Shown: positions 27,918-37,940 of the stretch, piece after piece
Layout: each line of letters begins with the position of its first letter
Position numbering within the stretch: the first letter of the stretch is position 1
DNA from: Devosia sp. SD17-2
GTDB lineage: Bacteria > Pseudomonadota > Alphaproteobacteria > Rhizobiales > Devosiaceae
Length of the DNA: 64,000 nucleotides
Direction of reading: 5' to 3'
Assembly: GCF_029201565.1 (NCBI RefSeq)
Contig: NZ_CP104002.1
Coordinates: 434,001-498,000 of the forward strand
Notes under the pieces: model-generated
Database searches by the model: none
What the model saw: the letters and a program-made list of their open reading frames with translations, nothing else
Told to the model about the DNA's origin: nothing
Made by a program: the position numbers and the translations under genes

Positions 27918-28129
27918 CATCTGCTTTGGCCTGGGGAAAATTCTTGCCCTTTGGTCAACCAAATCCGGCGAAATAGGCTGAAAACGACCTGTTTTGGGAT
28001 GGTTTTTCCCGGATTCGCCCGGTTGAGGCGAGACTTTGGTCGCAAGTCAGACGTCGTAGTTGCAAGCGGGGCGACCGGATGGATATAACGGGCTCGTAAG
28101 TCTGTCGGACCGCGGTGGGGAGTAGCACC

Positions 28130-28546
28130 TTGGACTTGAAGCGTATCAATGAACACGTCAGCGTCTCCGGGCAAATCCAGCCTGAGGATGTGGCAACGCT
28201 CAAATCCCTCGGTTTTGTCGCCATCGTCAACAATCGGCCGGACGGGGAATCACCCGATCAACCGGCTGGCGCACAAATCGAAGCGGCTGCCGAGGCTGCC
28301 GGACTTGCCTATCACGCTATTCCGCTGGGACGAGAAGGGGTCAATCCCGACCTCGTCGAGCGGACGCGGGCCGTCATCGAGGGGAGCAATGGCCCGGTTT
28401 TCTGCTTCTGTCGTTCGGGAACGCGTTCCACTACGCTGTGGGCGCTGAGCCAGGCTGGAAAAGCCGAGGCTGGTGACATCATCTCGCAGGCGGCTGAAGC
28501 CGGCTACGACATGAGCCATCTGGCCGGCTATCTCGGCCGGGACTGA
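28130..28546 (+). CDS. TIGR01244/DUF442 family sulfur transferase or phosphatase-like protein
   Basis: A 138-residue protein of the family found as an N-terminal domain in Blh beta-lactamase-like proteins. It begins MDLKRINEHVSVSGQI from a TTG at 28130, chosen because GTGGGGAG sits eight bases upstream; GTG 28115 is an alternative. The active-site loop is FCRSGTRST (CxSGxRS type), which resembles rhodanese and protein phosphatase loops, and NNRPDGE is the usual upstream motif. It may handle persulfides or phosphate esters; the reaction is not established. It stands alone before pyc. Confidence 0.82.
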   Translation: MDLKRINEHVSVSGQIQPEDVATLKSLGFVAIVNNRPDGESPDQPAGAQIEAAAEAAGLAYHAIPLGREGVNPDLVERTRAVIEGSNGPVFCFCRSGTRSTTLWALSQAGKAEAGDIISQAAEAGYDMSHLAGYLGRD

Positions 28547-28656
28547 CATATTTGATAAAGTGACGGTTGGACGCGCAGCCGTTCAGGCCGTCGATATCTG
28601 TGCTGAGCCGGACCGCTTGAGCGGTCCTTCACCCCTCCTGCTCGGAATTGCAATCG

Positions 28657-31600
28657 ATGCCAATCAAGAAAATCCTCGTCGCCAATCGCAGCGAGATCGC
28701 CATTCGTGTCTTCCGTGCGGCAAATGAGCTCGGCCTCAAGACCGTTGCCGTCTTTGCCGAAGAAGACAAGCTGGCGCTGCACCGGTTCAAGGCCGACGAG
28801 GCCTATCTGATCGGCAAGGGCCTCGGCCCAGTTGAGGCCTATCTTCAGATCGAAGAATATATCCGCATCGCCCGCATTTCGGGTGCCGATGCGATCCACC
28901 CCGGGTATGGCCTGCTTTCCGAGAGCCCCGAATTTGTCGACGCCTGCGAGGCTGCCGGCATTACCTTTATCGGCCCACGGGCGCAGACCATGCGCGACCT
29001 CGGCAACAAGGTTGCAGCGCGCAATATGGCGCTGGCGTCCAATGTGCCGGTGGTGCCGGCGACCGACGCGCTTCCTGATGATCCCGCAGAGATCAAGCGC
29101 CTCGCCGCCGAGATCGGCTATCCGCTGATGCTCAAGGCCAGCTGGGGCGGCGGCGGTCGCGGCATGCGCCGTATCATGGACGAAAAGAGCCTGATCGCCG
29201 AAGTGTCGGAGGGCAAGCGCGAGGCCAAGGCCGCGTTCGGCAAGGACGAGATGTATCTCGAAAAGCTGATCGAGCGCGCCCGCCACGTCGAGGTGCAGCT
29301 GATCGGTGATGATCACGGCAATCTCGTCCATCTCTTCGAGCGCGACTGCTCGGTGCAGCGCCGCAACCAGAAGGTGGTCGAGCGCGCGCCTGCGCCCTAT
29401 CTTTCAGACGCGGTGCGCAAGGATCTGACCGACGCTGCCGTGCGTCTGGGCAATGCCGCCAATTATCGCGGTGCCGGCACCGTTGAATTCCTCATGGATG
29501 CCGATACCGACAAGTTCTACTTCATCGAAGTAAACCCGCGCATCCAGGTCGAGCATACGGTCACCGAGGAAGTGACCGGTATCGACATCGTCAAGGCGCA
29601 GATCCATCTGCTCGATGGCGCCGTTATCGGCTCTCCGGAATCGGGTGTGCCGCTGCAGGAAGACATTCGCCTCAATGGCAATGCCATCCAGTGCCGCGTT
29701 ACGACGGAAGACCCTGAACAGAACTTCATTCCGGACTATGGCCGTATTACCGCCTACCGCGGCGCGACCGGGTTCGGCGTGCGTCTCGATGGCGGTACTG
29801 CCTATGCCGGCGCGATCATCACGCGCTATTATGATCCGCTGCTCGAAAAGGTCACCTGCTGGGCGCCGAGCGCTGATGAAGCCATCGCCCGCATGCACCG
29901 CGCCCTGCGCGAGTTCCGCATTCGTGGCGTCTCGACCAATCTGGCGTTCCTCGAGAACATCATCACTCACCCAGACTTCGTGGAGAACCGCTATACGACG
30001 CGCTTCATCGACACGACGCCGGACCTGTTCAACTTCAAGCCGCGCAAGGATCGCGCGACCAAGCTCCTGAGCTATATCGCCGACGTGACCGTCAACGGCC
30101 ATCCCGAGGTGCGCGATCGTCCGCGTCCGCCGGCCGATGCCGCGGCGCCGGTCGTGCCCGAGTTTGCTCCGATCTCCGCTATCGAGGGCAGCCGGCAGAT
30201 CCTTGACCGCGATGGGCCCGTGGCCTTGGCCAAGTGGATGAAGGCTCAGAGCCGCGTGCTCTTTACCGACACCACAATGCGCGATGCGCATCAGAGCCTG
30301 CTGGCCACGCGCATGCGCAGCTTCGACATCACGCGCGTTGCAGAAGCCTATTCGCGTGGTCTGCCTAATCTCTTCAGCCTTGAGTGCTGGGGCGGGGCGA
30401 CGTTCGACGTCTCCATGCGCTTCCTCAACGAGGATCCGTGGGAGCGCCTTGCCAAGGTGCGCGAAGGCGCGCCGAACATTCTGACCCAGATGCTGCTGCG
30501 CGGCAGCAATGGTGTCGGCTACACCAACTACCCCGACAATGTCGTAAAATTCTTCGTCCGCCAGGCGGGCAAGGGTGGCGTCGACATCTTCCGCATTTTC
30601 GACTGCCTCAACTGGGTCGAGAACATGCGCGTTTCGATCGACGCGGTGGCGGAAGAGGGCAAGGTCGCTGAAGGCGCCATCTGCTACACCGGCGATCTCT
30701 TTGATCCCGACCGCTCCAAGTACGACCTCAAATATTACGTGGGTCTCGCCAAGGAGCTCGAAGCGGCCGGTGTGCATGTCCTCGGCATCAAGGATATGGC
30801 GGGCCTCCTGAAGCCTGCCGCTGCCAGGAAGCTGATCGAGACGCTGAATCAGGAAATCAGCCTGCCGATCCACCTCCACACCCACGACACCTCTGGCGCG
30901 TCGGCAGCAACTGTGCTGGCGGCGGTGGAAGCCGGTGTCGACGCTGTCGACGCGGCGATGGACGCGTTGTCCTCGACCACCTCGCAGCCGACGCTGGGCT
31001 CGCTGGTCGCGGCGCTCTCGGGCGGGGATCGCGATCCCCAGCTGGACGCCAAGGCCATCCGCCAGCTGTCGTTCTATTGGGAAGCCGTGCGCACCCAGTA
31101 TCGCGCCTTCGAGAGCGACCTCAAGGGCGGCGCTTCAGAAGTCTATCTGCACGAAATGCCGGGTGGCCAGTTCACCAATCTCAAGGAGCAGGCGCGTTCG
31201 CTTGGTCTTGAGACGCGCTGGCACGAGGTTGCCCAGACCTATGCCGACGTCAACCAGATGTTCGGAGACATCGTGAAGGTCACGCCATCCTCCAAGGTGG
31301 TGGGCGACATGGCGCTGGCCATGGTATCGGCCGGCATCAACCGTGCCGATGTCGAAAATCCGGCCAAGGACATCGCGTTCCCGGACAGCGTCGTCGGCTT
31401 CTTTGCCGGTGATCTTGGCCAGCCTCCGGGCGGCTTCCCCGAGGCGCTGCAGAAAAAGGTTCTCAAGGGCAAGACGGCGCTGACCGAGCGCCCCGGCTCC
31501 TATTTGAAGGATGTCGACCTCGAAGCCGAGCGCAAGAAGATCGCCGACGAAGTTGGCCAGCCGGTCGATGACTACCGCCTTGCGTCATACCTCATGTACC

Positions 31601-32097
31601 CCAAGGTCTATTCTGACTTCGAAAAGACCCAGGACCGCTATGGTCCAACAGAGGTGCTGCCGACGCCGGTCTATTTCTACGGCCTCAACGAAGGCGACGA
31701 ACTGCTCGTCGACATCGAAAAGGGCAAGACGCTGGTCGTCACCTATCAGGGTCGCGCGCCGACCAATGAAAAGGGCGAGGTTCGCGTCTTCTTCGATCTC
31801 AACGGCCAGCCGCGTACCATCACCGTGCCGGATCGTCTCAAGGCCGGCGAAGTCAAGGTTCGTGCCAAGGCCGTGGCCGGCGACCCCAAGCAGGTCGGGG
31901 CCCCGATGCCGGGCGTCATCTCGACCCTCGCCGTCAAGGAAGGCCAGAAGGTCACCGCCGGCGACGTGCTCTGCTCGATCGAAGCCATGAAGATGGAAAC
32001 CGCCATTCACGCAGAAGTCGATGGCGTGGTGGCTGAGCTGCTGATCAAGCCCGGCGACCAGATCGACGCCAAAGATCTTCTGGTCCGGCTGGACTAA
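28657..32097 (+). CDS. pyc: Pyruvate carboxylase
   Basis: A 1146-residue biotin enzyme that carboxylates pyruvate to oxaloacetate for anaplerosis. The order is complete: biotin carboxylase (about 1-455; ATP-grasp GGGGRGMRR, EVNPRIQVEHTVTEE), carboxyltransferase (from about 535; FTDTTMRDAHQSLLATR, HTHDTSGAS), PC tetramerisation region, and C-terminal biotinyl domain with the biotinylated lysine near 1112 in EAMKMET. ATG 28657 (MPIKKILVANRSEIAIR) is the canonical start; a TTG three codons upstream is unlikely. Monocistronic, followed by a strong terminator. Length matches the single-chain bacterial enzyme. Confidence 0.97.
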   Translation: MPIKKILVANRSEIAIRVFRAANELGLKTVAVFAEEDKLALHRFKADEAYLIGKGLGPVEAYLQIEEYIRIARISGADAIHPGYGLLSESPEFVDACEAAGITFIGPRAQTMRDLGNKVAARNMALASNVPVVPATDALPDDPAEIKRLAAEIGYPLMLKASWGGGGRGMRRIMDEKSLIAEVSEGKREAKAAFGKDEMYLEKLIERARHVEVQLIGDDHGNLVHLFERDCSVQRRNQKVVERAPAPYLSDAVRKDLTDAAVRLGNAANYRGAGTVEFLMDADTDKFYFIEVNPRIQVEHTVTEEVTGIDIVKAQIHLLDGAVIGSPESGVPLQEDIRLNGNAIQCRVTTEDPEQNFIPDYGRITAYRGATGFGVRLDGGTAYAGAIITRYYDPLLEKVTCWAPSADEAIARMHRALREFRIRGVSTNLAFLENIITHPDFVENRYTTRFIDTTPDLFNFKPRKDRATKLLSYIADVTVNGHPEVRDRPRPPADAAAPVVPEFAPISAIEGSRQILDRDGPVALAKWMKAQSRVLFTDTTMRDAHQSLLATRMRSFDITRVAEAYSRGLPNLFSLECWGGATFDVSMRFLNEDPWERLAKVREGAPNILTQMLLRGSNGVGYTNYPDNVVKFFVRQAGKGGVDIFRIFDCLNWVENMRVSIDAVAEEGKVAEGAICYTGDLFDPDRSKYDLKYYVGLAKELEAAGVHVLGIKDMAGLLKPAAARKLIETLNQEISLPIHLHTHDTSGASAATVLAAVEAGVDAVDAAMDALSSTTSQPTLGSLVAALSGGDRDPQLDAKAIRQLSFYWEAVRTQYRAFESDLKGGASEVYLHEMPGGQFTNLKEQARSLGLETRWHEVAQTYADVNQMFGDIVKVTPSSKVVGDMALAMVSAGINRADVENPAKDIAFPDSVVGFFAGDLGQPPGGFPEALQKKVLKGKTALTERPGSYLKDVDLEAERKKIADEVGQPVDDYRLASYLMYPKVYSDFEKTQDRYGPTEVLPTPVYFYGLNEGDELLVDIEKGKTLVVTYQGRAPTNEKGEVRVFFDLNGQPRTITVPDRLKAGEVKVRAKAVAGDPKQVGAPMPGVISTLAVKEGQKVTAGDVLCSIEAMKMETAIHAEVDGVVAELLIKPGDQIDAKDLLVRLD

Positions 32098-32119
32098 GCG
32101 GTTTCTCAAGTTTCAATGG

Positions 32120-32151
32120 CCGGGCGCTCCCTTCGGAGCGCCCGGTTTTTT
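32120..32151 (+). terminator. Intrinsic terminator of pyc
   Basis: Perfect 11-bp stem (32120-32130 with 32135-32145), loop CTTC, followed by six T residues. Confidence 0.92.
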
Positions 32152-32386
32152 GTGGGCGCGGAGCGGTGAGGGGGGCGCGGAGGTGCGAATTTCCGCACAT
32201 CACTTCCAGAAAATCGCGATCGCTCCACTAATCCCCGAAATCTTGCAATTTTTGCGTAGATACCATCTTGAATGGCTGTCTGATTGCGCCTTTTATAGTT
32301 CGCAGAGTTTTGATTTGCCCGATTGCTGGTCGACGGATCCCCGCCTCCCCATCGGGCCCCACACTTTTTGACGTCTGGATACTCCC

Positions 32387-34243
32387 TTGATCACCCTCAA
32401 GGCTGGCCGCGACCGTTCGCGCGGCGATGCAAATGCCCACTTGGCCGCCATTCATGCCGGCAAGGGGCAAACTCCCATTTTACGCATTACCCTCTTTTCT
32501 CTTCGACATTATTGGCAGGTGGCCCTTGCGCTGGGCGGGGCAGTTGTCGCCTCGGTCCTGCAATTGCTGATCCCGCGCCTTTTGGGGCAGGCGGTCGATC
32601 AGGCGCAGAATATCTTGAGCACCGCCGCGGAAGGGGCCGAACAGGCCCTTCTCTGGACCGCGATGACGCTGCTGGGCGTTTCGGTGGCGCGTGGTTTTTT
32701 CACCCTGATCCAGAACTATTTTTCGGAATCGGTGGGTCACCATGTCGGCTATGAGCTGCGCCTCGGCTTTTACGACAAGGTGCAAAAGCTCTCCTATTCC
32801 TATCACGACCGGGTTCACTCCGGCGATCTGATCACGCTCGGCCTGCTCGATCTCGATGGCGTGCGCATGTTCTTCTCGACCGGACTTGTGCGTGTGGTTC
32901 TGCTCACCGTGCTGATTGGGGTGGGCGCCTATATGCTGTTCACCACCGATGCGCTGCTGGCGGTGCTGGCGCTGAGCTTTGTGCCCTTCGTGGCCTGGCG
33001 GTCCTCGGCGGCTCAGCTTGCGCTGCGCGCCACCTGGTATGTGCTGCAGGAAAAGCTCTCGATCCTGACCCGCGTCATGGACGAGAACCTCAGTGGCATC
33101 CGCGTGGTGCGCGCTTTTGCCGGACAGAAATTCGAACTCGCCAAGTTCGACCGTGCCTCCAAGGCCGCGCTGGAACTGGCGCATCGCCGGGTCATCGTGC
33201 GTGTGAGCAACACCTCGATGATGACCTTCTCCTTCTTCGCTGCCATGGGGCTGGTGCTGTGGGTGGGAGGCAACAAGGTGATCGATGGTGAGATGACCAT
33301 CGGCACGCTGGCGAGCTTTCTGACCTTTATGACCATCCTGCAGATGCCGGTGCGTCAGCTCGGCATGATGGTCAACGGGTTCGCCCGCGCCTCGACCTGC
33401 GGCGAACGCTTCTATGCCTTCATCGACGAACCCATCGAGATCGAAGACCGCCCGGGGGCAAAGCCGCTCGAGCTGAGCAAGGGCGTGCTGCGCTTTGAGG
33501 ATGTGCGCTTCACCTATCCTGGCGCCAATCACCCGACGCTCGATGGTGTCAGCTTCGAAGCCAAGGCCGGGGAAACCATCGGCATTGTCGGGGCGCCGGG
33601 CAGCGGCAAGTCGACGCTCGCCCATCTCATCCCGCGCTTCTACGACATCAGCGACGGTCGCATCACAATCGATGGGCAGGATATCCGCGATGTCACGGTG
33701 CAGTCGCTGCGCCGCAAGGTCGGCGTGGTGCAGCAGGACAGTTTTCTCTTCACCACTACGATCGAGAACAACATCGCCTATGGCAATCCATGGGCCAAGG
33801 AAACCAAGATCGAGAAGGCCGCGGAAAGCGCCCAGCTGCACAATTACATCATCGGCCTGCCCGCCGAATACGACACGGTCGTGGGCGAGCGTGGGGTGTC
33901 GCTCTCGGGCGGCCAGCGTCAGCGCCTCGCAATTGCGCGCGCCCTCGTTACCCGTCCGGCGGTGTTGGTGTTTGACGATTCCACGGCGGCGATCGACGCA
34001 GGCACCGAGCATCGCATCCGCAGCGCGATCAAGCGTTTTGCCAGCGACCGCGTCACCATCATCATCGCGCATCGCCTGAGCTCGCTCATGCATGCGGATC
34101 GCATCCTGTTCCTCGACAGCGGCAAGATCGCTGAAGAGGGCAGCCACGAAGAATTGCTGGCGCTGGGAGGTCGCTACAAGGCGCTTTACGACTTGCAGAC
34201 CAGACCGACTGAAGACCTTGAGAGTGAAGGGGCGGCACAATGA
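32387..34243 (+). CDS. ABC exporter half-transporter, subunit with degenerate Walker B
   Basis: A 618-residue fused permease-ATPase of the MsbA/multidrug (ABCB) type. Six transmembrane helices lie in about 45-320; the ATPase has Walker A GAPGSGKST, Q-loop VVQQDSFLF, signature LSGGQRQRLAIARAL and H-loop IAHRLSS. Walker B ends VLVFDDSTAAID: the catalytic glutamate is aspartate, typical of the degenerate partner in heterodimeric exporters. It overlaps the next half-transporter as ATGA, so the pair is co-translated. The start is unsure: TTG 32387 is the first codon of a plausible N-terminus, but its ribosome site is weak. Substrate unknown; drug or lipid export is the family norm. Confidence 0.9.
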   Translation: MITLKAGRDRSRGDANAHLAAIHAGKGQTPILRITLFSLRHYWQVALALGGAVVASVLQLLIPRLLGQAVDQAQNILSTAAEGAEQALLWTAMTLLGVSVARGFFTLIQNYFSESVGHHVGYELRLGFYDKVQKLSYSYHDRVHSGDLITLGLLDLDGVRMFFSTGLVRVVLLTVLIGVGAYMLFTTDALLAVLALSFVPFVAWRSSAAQLALRATWYVLQEKLSILTRVMDENLSGIRVVRAFAGQKFELAKFDRASKAALELAHRRVIVRVSNTSMMTFSFFAAMGLVLWVGGNKVIDGEMTIGTLASFLTFMTILQMPVRQLGMMVNGFARASTCGERFYAFIDEPIEIEDRPGAKPLELSKGVLRFEDVRFTYPGANHPTLDGVSFEAKAGETIGIVGAPGSGKSTLAHLIPRFYDISDGRITIDGQDIRDVTVQSLRRKVGVVQQDSFLFTTTIENNIAYGNPWAKETKIEKAAESAQLHNYIIGLPAEYDTVVGERGVSLSGGQRQRLAIARALVTRPAVLVFDDSTAAIDAGTEHRIRSAIKRFASDRVTIIIAHRLSSLMHADRILFLDSGKIAEEGSHEELLALGGRYKALYDLQTRPTEDLESEGAAQ

Positions 34244-36135
34244 GCGCTATCGAAGAAGACGAGCGCGAGACCGCTATTCCGGGCCAGCGTCCGCCACGGG
34301 CGAGCGTAGGCAGCCATCGCATCGAGGAAGAAGTCTTCGGCAAGGCGTATGATCCGCAGACGGTGCGGCGCATCTGGGCCTATGTTCATCCCTATCGGAT
34401 GAAGATCTATCTGTCGGTGGCGGCGGTTCTGGTGTTTACCGCCACGCAGCTGGCCATTCCGCTGATCATCGGCTGGGCTATCGACGGCGGCATGGTTGCG
34501 GGTGGCAATACCACCAATCTGATCTGGGCAGTCGTGGCCTTTGCCGTCGCTGTCCTGCTCAACTTCGGGGCGTCCTATGTGCAGGAAACCCAGGTCGGTC
34601 ACGTGGCCGAAAACGTGCTGTTCGACATGCGCCGGGCGATGTTCGCGCAATTGCAGCGGGTGTCGCTGAGCTTCATGGACAAGACCGAGGTTGGCCGGTT
34701 GATGAGCCGCCTTCAGGGCGACGTCAACTCCATGCAGGAGTTCCTCGAAACCTCGGTCATTTCGGTGGGCGACCTTGTGCTGCTGGGCGGCATTATCGTC
34801 GTTATCCTGACGCTCGACCCCTGGCTGGGCCTTCTCACCCTCATCACCATGCCGGTATTGTTCATCGTGCGCATCTTCTGGCTGCCGCCGGCAAAGCGCG
34901 CATTCTGGGCGGCGCACGAGACCAATTCGCTGACCAATGGCGCAATGGCCGAAGGCATCAATGGCGTGCGGACGGTGCAGAACCTTGAGCGCCAGAAGGT
35001 CAATTTTGACCTTTATGACGACAAGGCCTATCACAATCTGCGGACCCAGCTGACCGGCTCGAAGTTCGCTCAGGTCATGGTGCCGATCGTCGACAGCCTC
35101 ACAGGCATCTCCATGGCCACCGTGGTGCTGGTGGGCGGCTCGCTGGTGCTCAATGGCTCGCTGCAGGTGGGCGTCATCGTGACGTTCCTCTTCTACATCC
35201 AGCGCTTCTTCGATCCGATCCGCTCGCTGACCATGCAATATTCGATCATGCAGCGCGCCATGACTTCGGGTCGCCGCATCACCGAAGTGCTCGACCTGCC
35301 GGTGACCATCGACGACAAGCCCAACGCCCTCACGCTGACCGGAGATATGGATGGCTCGGTGGCCTTCCATGACGTGGTGTTCGGATATGATCCGAACCGG
35401 CCGGTGCTTAAGAACGTGTCGTTCCGCGTCAATCCGGGCGAGACGGTGGCTCTTGTCGGTCCCACAGGTTCGGGCAAGACCAGTGCCATGGCGCTGGTGC
35501 ACCGCTTCTATGAAGTGCAGAGCGGTGCCGTGCTGGTGGGCGGGCATGATGTGCGTAACGTCACCCAGGAAAGCCTTGGCGAGCAGGTAGCAATGGTGCT
35601 GCAGGAGCCGTTCCTGTTCACCGGCTCTGTGCTCGACAATATCCGCTACAACAAGGCCTCGGCCACCCGCGAGGACATTGTTGCGGCTGCCAAGGCGGTT
35701 GGTGCGCACGAGTTCATCGAGAAGCTGCCAAATGGTTATGACAGCGTGCTCGAGCAGCGCGGGTCGAACCTGTCACTTGGGCAGCGGCAATTGCTCAGCT
35801 TTGCCCGCGCGCTGGTGGCGGACGCGAAAATTCTCGTGCTCGACGAAGCCACGGCCAATATCGACAGCTATACCGAGCGGCAGATCCAGAAAGCGCTGGA
35901 AATCCTGCTCAAGGGCCGCACCGGCATGGTCATTGCCCACAGGCTGGCGACCATTCGCGGGGCCGATCGGATCATCGTTCTGCAGAACGGCGAGAAGATC
36001 GAAGAGGGTAACCACGACCAGCTGATGGAACTGGGCGGGCTCTACTCACGCCTGTACAACATGAACTACGCAAGCTTTGACGATATTCCCGATGATCTGG
36101 TGGCGCAGGCCAATGCCAAGGCCGCGAGCACCTGA
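34240..36135 (+). CDS. ABC exporter half-transporter, catalytic subunit
   Basis: A 631-residue fused permease-ATPase. After a ~45-residue hydrophilic N-terminus six transmembrane helices run to about 350. ATPase motifs: Walker A GPTGSGKTS, Q-loop MVLQEPFLF, Walker B ILVLDEATANID with the catalytic glutamate, H-loop IAHRLATI. The signature is LSLGQRQLL rather than LSGGQ, so its own catalytic Walker site pairs with the intact signature of the neighbour, while its altered signature pairs with the neighbour's degenerate Walker B. That complementarity supports a working heterodimer with one active ATP site. Overlaps the upstream gene by four bases. Confidence 0.92.
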   Translation: MSAIEEDERETAIPGQRPPRASVGSHRIEEEVFGKAYDPQTVRRIWAYVHPYRMKIYLSVAAVLVFTATQLAIPLIIGWAIDGGMVAGGNTTNLIWAVVAFAVAVLLNFGASYVQETQVGHVAENVLFDMRRAMFAQLQRVSLSFMDKTEVGRLMSRLQGDVNSMQEFLETSVISVGDLVLLGGIIVVILTLDPWLGLLTLITMPVLFIVRIFWLPPAKRAFWAAHETNSLTNGAMAEGINGVRTVQNLERQKVNFDLYDDKAYHNLRTQLTGSKFAQVMVPIVDSLTGISMATVVLVGGSLVLNGSLQVGVIVTFLFYIQRFFDPIRSLTMQYSIMQRAMTSGRRITEVLDLPVTIDDKPNALTLTGDMDGSVAFHDVVFGYDPNRPVLKNVSFRVNPGETVALVGPTGSGKTSAMALVHRFYEVQSGAVLVGGHDVRNVTQESLGEQVAMVLQEPFLFTGSVLDNIRYNKASATREDIVAAAKAVGAHEFIEKLPNGYDSVLEQRGSNLSLGQRQLLSFARALVADAKILVLDEATANIDSYTERQIQKALEILLKGRTGMVIAHRLATIRGADRIIVLQNGEKIEEGNHDQLMELGGLYSRLYNMNYASFDDIPDDLVAQANAKAAST

Positions 36136-36163
36136 GGGCAGGCCAGCATCACCGACCAATAAT

Positions 36164-36187
36164 AAAGGCGCCCGCAAGGGCGCCTTT
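36164..36187. terminator. Bidirectional intrinsic terminator between the ABC exporter and the YkvA gene
   Basis: Perfect 10-bp stem AAAGGCGCCC/GGGCGCCTTT (36164-36173 with 36178-36187), loop GCAA. The minus-strand side continues TTTATTATT; the plus side has a weaker T run. Confidence 0.82.
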
Positions 36188-36215
36188 GCCATTTCCGGCA
36201 GACAGTTCCGGCCGG

Positions 36216-36515
36216 TTACATGCGGCGGGCGGTGCCGTCGACGGTCTTGCCGTGCTTGCCGGCATAGACATGCACGGGCACGGGCAGGCGGCTGACGATC
36301 CAGCTGACCATCAGGGGGACGAGCACAATGTCATCGACCCAGCCCAGAAGCGGGATGAAGTCGGGAAGCACGTCAAACGGATTGACCAGGTAGAAGGCAA
36401 CAAACAGCGTCGCCGCCTTCAGGTAAAACGGTGTCTGGGGCGCCCAGAAGGCTTTCCAGAGCTGGACAACTTCCTTGCGGAAGAGGACGAGGCGGGGAAG
36501 CAGCATGTTCATCAT
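36216..36515 (-). CDS. YkvA family (DUF1232) small membrane protein
   Basis: A 99-residue protein with the DUF1232 signature VNPFDVLPDFIPLLGWVDD (about 44-62), flanked by hydrophobic stretches (KAATLFVAFYLVN and DIVLVPLMVSWIVS) likely to be membrane-associated. The family is widespread in bacteria and its function is unknown. It is transcribed leftwards, convergent with the ABC exporter pair across a bidirectional terminator and divergent from ispG. ATG 36515 or ATG 36512 may serve as start. Confidence 0.88.
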   Translation of the reverse strand: MMNMLLPRLVLFRKEVVQLWKAFWAPQTPFYLKAATLFVAFYLVNPFDVLPDFIPLLGWVDDIVLVPLMVSWIVSRLPVPVHVYAGKHGKTVDGTARRM

Positions 36516-36698
36516 GACCTATAAATGGCCCCGATCGCCGTCGGTTCAAGGTTCCAGAGATCACATATTCTCATCGCACTATCCGCGAGGGTGAACCGGC
36601 CCCTGCATTTTTTCGCCGCGGTCGTCACGCCAATGTTCAGTTGCCAGCGTAGAACGGAAAGCCTATCTCAAAATGAACACGAATTTCCGAGGATGATC

Positions 36699-37940
36699 AT
36701 GGCCGGTCCAATGCCGCGCAGGCAATCTGTGGGTGTCAATGTGGGCGGCGTCGTCGTTGGCGGCGGTGCGCCGGTCGTGGTGCAATCCATGACCAATACC
36801 GACACTGCCGATATTGATGCGACGGTGCGCCAGGTGATGCAACTGGCCCGTGCAGGGTCCGAAATTGTTCGCATCACCGTGGATCGTGATGAGAGCGCCG
36901 CCGCGGTGCCGATCATTCGCGACCGGCTGGCCGTGCTTGGCTATGACGTGCCGCTCGTTGGCGACTTTCACTATATCGGCCACAAGCTCCTCACCGACCA
37001 CCCGGCCTGCGCCGAGGCTTTGGCGAAATACCGCATCAATCCGGGCAATGTCGGCTTCAAGGCAAAGCGCGATACGCAGTTTTCGACGCTGATCGACATT
37101 GCCAATCGTCACAACAAGCCAGTGCGGATCGGCGTCAACTGGGGTTCACTCGATGAGGAGCTGCTGACGCGCCTCATGGACGAGAACGCGGTCTCGGCCA
37201 ATCCAATCTCCGCTGCCGCAGTGCAGCGCGAGGCGATCATCCAGTCGGCGCTTTTGTCTGCCCAGCGGGCCGAAGAGCTCGGCATGGCGCGCGACAAGAT
37301 CATCCTCTCGACCAAGGTTTCCGATGTCCAGCATCTGATCGCCGTCTATCAGGATCTGGCGGCGCGGTGTGACTATGCCCTCCATCTGGGCCTCACCGAA
37401 GCGGGGATGGGTTCGAAGGGCATTGTCGCGTCCTCAGCCGCCTTGGGCATTCTGCTGCAGCAGGGGATCGGTGACACGATCCGCATTTCCCTCACGCCCG
37501 AGCCGGGTGGCGATCGGACGACAGAGGTGAAGGTCGCGCAGGAATTGCTGCAGACCATGGGTTTTCGCCAGTTCCTGCCCGTCGTGGCGGCCTGTCCGGG
37601 ATGTGGCCGGACGACGTCGACAACGTTCCAGTCGCTGGCCAAGGACATTCAGGATCACCTCAATGTCTCGATGCCGGAATGGCGCGAGCGCTATCCAGGC
37701 GTCGAGGGCCTGTCGGTCGCGGTGATGGGCTGCATCGTCAATGGCCCCGGCGAAAGCAAGCACGCCAATATCGGCATTTCCCTGCCCGGTACGGGTGAGA
37801 CGCCAGCAGCACCCGTGTTTGTCGATGGGCAGAAGGTTGCAACCCTGCGCGGCGCCGACGTGGCCGACCAGTTCAAGGTGATGGTCGCGGATTACATTGA
37901 GAAGAAGTTCGGCACCGGCAAGCAGGACGCGGCGGAATGA
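36699..37940 (+). CDS. ispG: 4-hydroxy-3-methylbut-2-enyl diphosphate synthase (flavodoxin) IspG
   Basis: A 413-residue iron-sulfur enzyme of the MEP isoprenoid pathway that reduces MEcPP to HMBPP. The N-terminal TIM-barrel part starts [20 protein letters not shown]; the C-terminal part carries the 4Fe-4S ligands: CPGC (in [13 protein letters not shown]), the third cysteine in [11 protein letters not shown] and the glutamate of PGES. ATG 36699 is preferred since GAGG lies six bases upstream; ATG 36693 is nearly equivalent and the longer frame to 36525 is not supported. It is coupled (AATGA overlap) to a 40-residue membrane protein. IspA, later in the same pathway, is 4 kb away. Confidence 0.96.
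   Translation: MAGPMPRRQSVGVNVGGVVVGGGAPVVVQSMTNTDTADIDATVRQVMQLARAGSEIVRITVDRDESAAAVPIIRDRLAVLGYDVPLVGDFHYIGHKLLTDHPACAEALAKYRINPGNVGFKAKRDTQFSTLIDIANRHNKPVRIGVNWGSLDEELLTRLMDENAVSANPISAAAVQREAIIQSALLSAQRAEELGMARDKIILSTKVSDVQHLIAVYQDLAARCDYALHLGLTEAGMGSKGIVASSAALGILLQQGIGDTIRISLTPEPGGDRTTEVKVAQELLQTMGFRQFLPVVAACPGCGRTTSTTFQSLAKDIQDHLNVSMPEWRERYPGVEGLSVAVMGCIVNGPGESKHANIGISLPGTGETPAAPVFVDGQKVATLRGADVADQFKVMVADYIEKKFGTGKQDAAE

Noticed and set aside
29404..30885. 493-codon leftward frame inside pyruvate carboxylase
   Set aside because: Antisense to conserved catalytic domains of pyc; no promoter, ribosome site or family signature.
32480..34240. 586-codon leftward frame opposite the first ABC exporter subunit
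   Set aside because: Shadow of the exporter gene; its product has no membrane or catalytic pattern of its own.
36525..36698. Possible N-terminal extension of ispG
   Set aside because: No Shine-Dalgarno or family match upstream of ATG 36699; the extension would precede the conserved N-terminus and overlap the divergent promoter space.
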